DNA from: Clostridia bacterium
GTDB taxonomy: Bacteria > Bacillota > Clostridia > Oscillospirales > Acutalibacteraceae
DNA length: 61,853 nt
Direction: 5' to 3'
NCBI GenBank assembly: GCA_900770165.1
Contig: CAAGJJ010000156.1
Coordinates: 1 to 61,853, forward strand
Of this stretch, positions 59,430 to 61,853 are shown piece by piece; the stretch's first letter is position 1; every line of letters begins with the position of its first letter. The position numbers and the translations under genes are program-made. The notes under the pieces are model-generated. The model was not told where the DNA came from. It searched no databases and saw nothing but the letters and a program-made list of their open reading frames with translations.

Positions 59430-60614
59430 TTAAAATTTGTTAATTAAACTACTAAGTATTTGTATACCTGTAGATATATCCTTATCTGTAGATGTTGAAA
59501 AATTCATTCTAAATGAATGTGAAATTTCACGTTCATTTGTTAAGAATATGTTTCCAGGAACAATGCAAACTTTTTTTAATGCAGCTTGCTTACAGTATTC
59601 GATCATATCTATACTCTCAGGAAGAGTGCACCATATAAATAATCCTCCATGTGGTTTATTATATTTAATATGGCCTTTTGTATATTTATCTAGCAGATTA
59701 ATTGTTAATTTGAGTTTTTTCTTATATAAATTATTAATCTCTTTTATGTGATTGTCAAGATTATATTTTTTTATAAATCGATATACTATCATTTGTGCAA
59801 GAATATTGCTATGTACATCTTGTACCTGTTTGCATACAACCATTTTTTGTATTAATTTTTTGGGAGCAATTGCGTAGCCTACTCGCAAGCCTGGAGATAG
59901 TATTTTGGAGAAAGTTCCAGCATATATTACTATGCCATCTTTATCTAAAGATTTAATAGATGGTATGTCTTTCCCCGCATATCTAAGATCGCCATAAGGA
60001 TTATCTTCTAAAATAAGTACGTTGTGTTCTTTTGCGAGTTCATATAGAATTTTTCTTTTGCTATAACTCATTGTTATTCCGGAGGGATTTTGAAAATTAG
60101 GTATGGTATATATAAACTTAACATTAATGTGAGTTTTAAGGGCTTTTTCTAACTTTTCGAGATCTATTCCATCGCTTTGCATGGGTATACCGCATATATT
60201 CACATTGTAAGACCGAAATGTATTTAAAGCACCTATAAAACTTGGAGACTCACAGATGATTGTATCACCTTCATTGCATAGTACTTTAGAAGAAATATCT
60301 ATAACCTGTTGTGCCCCTGAAGTTATAATAAGTTCATCGTATTCTTTTGTTATGGAGTATTTATCTTCTAAATATTTTTTAAGTGTATTCCTTAAAGGAA
60401 TATATCCTTCAGTTATATTGTACTGTAATGCGCAGGTAGGTTCCTCTTTAAAAATTTCATTTACTATATTAGATATTTTTTCAACTGGAAAAGTATCTGG
60501 AGATGGACTTCCAGCTGAAAATGAGATAATATTTGGGTCGTTGGCATATTTGAGAATTTCTCTTATAGCAGATGACTTTAGGCTTTTTGTTTTATTAGAA
60601 AATTCGTATTGCAT
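59430..60614 (-). CDS. PLP-dependent aminotransferase, class I/II (2-aminoadipate/LysN-like)
   Basis: This 394-aa protein has ISFSAGSPSPDTFPVEKI, ELIITSGAQQVIDISSKVLCNEGDTIICESPSFIGALNTFRSYN, FIYTIPNFQNPSGITMSYSKR, LEDNPYGDLRY and the PLP lysine in IYAGTFSKILSPGLRVGYAIAP. This is the family of MocR-like aminotransferase domains and LysN. The amino donor and acceptor are uncertain. It is a stand-alone enzyme without the MocR HTH domain and lies 16 bp upstream of trpS. Confidence 0.88.
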   Translation of the reverse strand: MQYEFSNKTKSLKSSAIREILKYANDPNIISFSAGSPSPDTFPVEKISNIVNEIFKEEPTCALQYNITEGYIPLRNTLKKYLEDKYSITKEYDELIITSGAQQVIDISSKVLCNEGDTIICESPSFIGALNTFRSYNVNICGIPMQSDGIDLEKLEKALKTHINVKFIYTIPNFQNPSGITMSYSKRKILYELAKEHNVLILEDNPYGDLRYAGKDIPSIKSLDKDGIVIYAGTFSKILSPGLRVGYAIAPKKLIQKMVVCKQVQDVHSNILAQMIVYRFIKKYNLDNHIKEINNLYKKKLKLTINLLDKYTKGHIKYNKPHGGLFIWCTLPESIDMIEYCKQAALKKVCIVPGNIFLTNEREISHSFRMNFSTSTDKDISTGIQILSSLINKF

Positions 60615-60749
60615 AATACCACTTCTTTCATGAGTATTTAGCTTTTAATAATCTTTATTAACCAAGCAAGCCAGAGTCTATTAGGTTATGTAATAATTAT
60701 ATGATACGTTAGTTTTACGAATTAATTAAATTATATAAAAAGGCAATAT

Positions 60750-60792
60750 AAAAGCCCTCATAGTCTAGGTTTCAGACTTTATGGGGACCTTT
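60750..60792 (-). terminator. Terminator of ppa
   Basis: On the minus strand AAAGGTCCCCATAAAGTCT pairs imperfectly with AGACTATGAGGGCTTTT, with the U-run at the end. It lies 23 bp after the pyrophosphatase stop. Confidence 0.7.
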
Positions 60793-60814
60793 AGTTTTAG
60801 TATTAAAGTAATAA

Positions 60815-61345
60815 TTATTTGCTAAACTTTAGCTTATATGATTCAATAGCAGTTGATATTATCTCTAATGCATTTTCAACACCTAAAATTTCTTCTACAG
60901 CAGTCTCTTTATGCTCTAATGCTTTATATACAGAAAAAAAGTGTTTCATTTCTTCAAATATATGATTTGGAAGTTGAGAAATATCTGTAAAACTATTATA
61001 TGAGGGATCATTAGTAGGTATAGCTATTATTTTTTCATCGTTTCTTCCATTATCAAGCATAGACATTACACCAATAGGATAACATTTTATTAATGTCATT
61101 GGATATATTCTTTCTGAGCATAAGACCAATACATCTAGTGGATCATAATCATCAGCATATGTTTTTGGGATGAATCCATAGTTTGCTGGATAATGTGTAG
61201 ATGTATGAAGTATTCGGTCAAGCTGAAGCAAGCCTGTTTGCTTGTCCAATTCGTATTTTGTTTTACTTCCTTTAGGAATTTCAATTACAACCATAAATTC
61301 TTCAGGTGAAATTCTAGATGAGTCAAGGTCATGCCAAATGTTCAT
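60815..61345 (-). CDS. ppa: Inorganic pyrophosphatase (family I)
   Basis: This 176-aa protein has VVIEIPKGSKTKYELDKQTGLLQLDRILHTSTHYPANYGFIPKTYADDYDPLDVLVLCSERIYPMTLIKCYPIGVMSMLDNGRNDEKIIAIP, the family I signature with the D-x-D-P-L-D-V metal site. It hydrolyses pyrophosphate and pulls biosynthetic reactions forward. Family I is less common than family II in Firmicutes but does occur in Clostridia. Confidence 0.97.
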   Translation of the reverse strand: MNIWHDLDSSRISPEEFMVVIEIPKGSKTKYELDKQTGLLQLDRILHTSTHYPANYGFIPKTYADDYDPLDVLVLCSERIYPMTLIKCYPIGVMSMLDNGRNDEKIIAIPTNDPSYNSFTDISQLPNHIFEEMKHFFSVYKALEHKETAVEEILGVENALEIISTAIESYKLKFSK

Positions 61346-61485
61346 AAGTTCACTCCTATATTTTATTTTAAAATTATATCATAATGAAGCTGATAAATTT
61401 AATATTTTATGCAAAATTGAATAATTTGCATAAATTTAATGTGCTGATAGAGATAAAGTTTATACATATTATTTTTGCTCATATA

Positions 61486-61514
61486 TTGACTTTTAAACAT
61501 TACTTGTGTATACT
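61486..61514 (+). promoter_or_regulatory. Promoter of tRNA-Pro
   Basis: TTGACT (61486-61491) and TATACT (61509-61514) are separated by 17 bp, about 96 bp upstream of the tRNA. I see nothing else in the 264-bp region between ppa and the tRNA. Confidence 0.75.
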
Positions 61515-61609
61515 AAAATAGTTATTTAGTGATGCGTTTGATATTAAACTTTATTTTTATTATATTAGGTTTAAGTCTATGATTATTACTAAATATTACT
61601 AGTTAACAA

Positions 61610-61686
61610 CGAGGTGTAGCTCAGTTTGGTAGAGTGCTTGGTTTGGGACCAAGATGCCGCAGGTTCGAGCCCTGTCACCTCGACCA
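61610..61686 (+). tRNA. tRNA-Pro (UGG), with encoded CCA
   Basis: This is a 77-nt tRNA: acceptor CGAGGTG/CACCTCG, D-arm, anticodon loop TTTGGGA (anticodon TGG), variable region, T-arm with GGTTCGAGCCC, discriminator A and encoded CCA. The mobile-element end starts at the next base, as it does at tRNA-Leu. Confidence 0.97.
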
Positions 61687-61690
61687 TGCT

Positions 61691-61732
61691 GGATAACCAT
61701 TAGGGACTCAGTTTTCCTGTGGTTATCCTTTT
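61691..61732 (+). terminator. Terminator of tRNA-Pro supplied by the mobile element
   Basis: GGATAACCA (61691-61699) pairs with TGGTTATCC (61720-61728), followed by TTTT. It is the same structure as after tRNA-Leu. Confidence 0.8.
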
Positions 61733-61750
61733 CTGAAGAGTGTAATTGTT

Positions 61751-61853
61751 TTAAGCAATTCGCTCTTCTTTTTTTCGCCCAAAATTCTTTATAAGGCTTT
61801 TTTGCTCGTGTTTTGACATTTTGGGGATTTCTATATGTCCTATCATTTTATAA
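61751..61853 (-). CDS. C-terminal end of a second TnpX-type recombinase (rest outside window)
   Basis: Only the last 34 codons are inside the window. They encode the same residues as the intact recombinase's tail (..IGHIEIPKMSKHEQKSL.. to ..EERIA), and the single nucleotide difference is silent. Whether the full second copy is intact cannot be seen. Confidence 0.85.
   Translation of the reverse strand, partial: YKMIGHIEIPKMSKHEQKSLIKNFGRKKEERIA

Larger units (their letters stand above)
61687..61853 (-). repeat. Element end, copy 2 (inverted relative to 10759-10925)
   Basis: This copy is 161/167 identical to the reverse complement of 10759-10925 with no gaps, by manual alignment. Identity including the discriminator A and CCA extends four more bases into the tRNA on this side. 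The copy continues beyond the window. Confidence 0.95.

Noticed and set aside
1..61853. CRISPR array
   Set aside because: No series of direct repeats with regular spacers was seen; the repeats present are inverted repeats or element ends.

Overview
The window is low-GC DNA from a spore-forming member of the class Clostridia. It carries spoIIP, gpr and spoVAC, the hrcA-grpE-dnaK-dnaJ order with a perfect CIRCE operator, the nusA-ylxR-ylxQ-infB-rbfA block, and SEDS/PBP wall genes. An FHA-SEDS fusion and an orphan spoVAC fit an Oscillospiraceae/Ruminococcaceae-type genome, but that placement is inference.

Region 1 (1-10925) is the right-hand part of an integrated mobile element and its debris. 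It holds an intact-looking AbiE type IV toxin-antitoxin pair, four small XRE regulators with palindromic operators, a SLOG-fold protein driven from a promoter buried in a 38-bp perfect palindrome, and a cluster of tandem hairpins. Next come a decayed HTH gene, a MarR-GT8-MATE cassette whose MATE gene is frameshifted, an oriT-like inverted-repeat region, and a truncated recombinase. The element ends with a Tyr-rich leader peptide plus terminator (an attenuator), a frameshifted sigma-factor-like gene, a GC-rich structured leader RNA, a TnpW-like protein and a full-length TnpX-type large serine recombinase. It stops exactly at the 3' CCA of a tRNA-Leu gene.

Region 2 (10926-61686) is conserved chromosome of about 50.7 kb. 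In order it has sporulation and germination genes (spoIIP, gpr), a small surface-polysaccharide locus with nadE inside it, the heat-shock operon, and a probable ABC/pbpA/FHA-SEDS operon. These are followed by an amino-acid ABC importer (fused GlnHP plus GlnQ), a secreted HNH-like nuclease candidate, glycolysis genes (gpmI, tpiA, pgk) and trmL. Then come an orphan oligopeptide-binding lipoprotein, the rimP-nusA-infB-rbfA-nrnA-truB-ribF translation/RNA operon, a broken GNAT gene, small uncharacterised genes, proBA, an M14 peptidase, a Nudix hydrolase, spoVAC, trpS, an aminotransferase and ppa. The segment ends with a tRNA-Pro gene.

Region 3 (61687-61853) is the start of a second, inverted copy of the same serine-recombinase element. 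It is 167 bp long, matches 10759-10925 at 161 positions without gaps, and again begins exactly after a tRNA CCA. The core segment is therefore bracketed by inverted, tRNA-anchored copies of one element family, and each copy supplies the tRNA with a transcription terminator. I regard this, together with the structured leader RNA upstream of TnpW and the Tyr-leader attenuator, as the most interesting content of the window.
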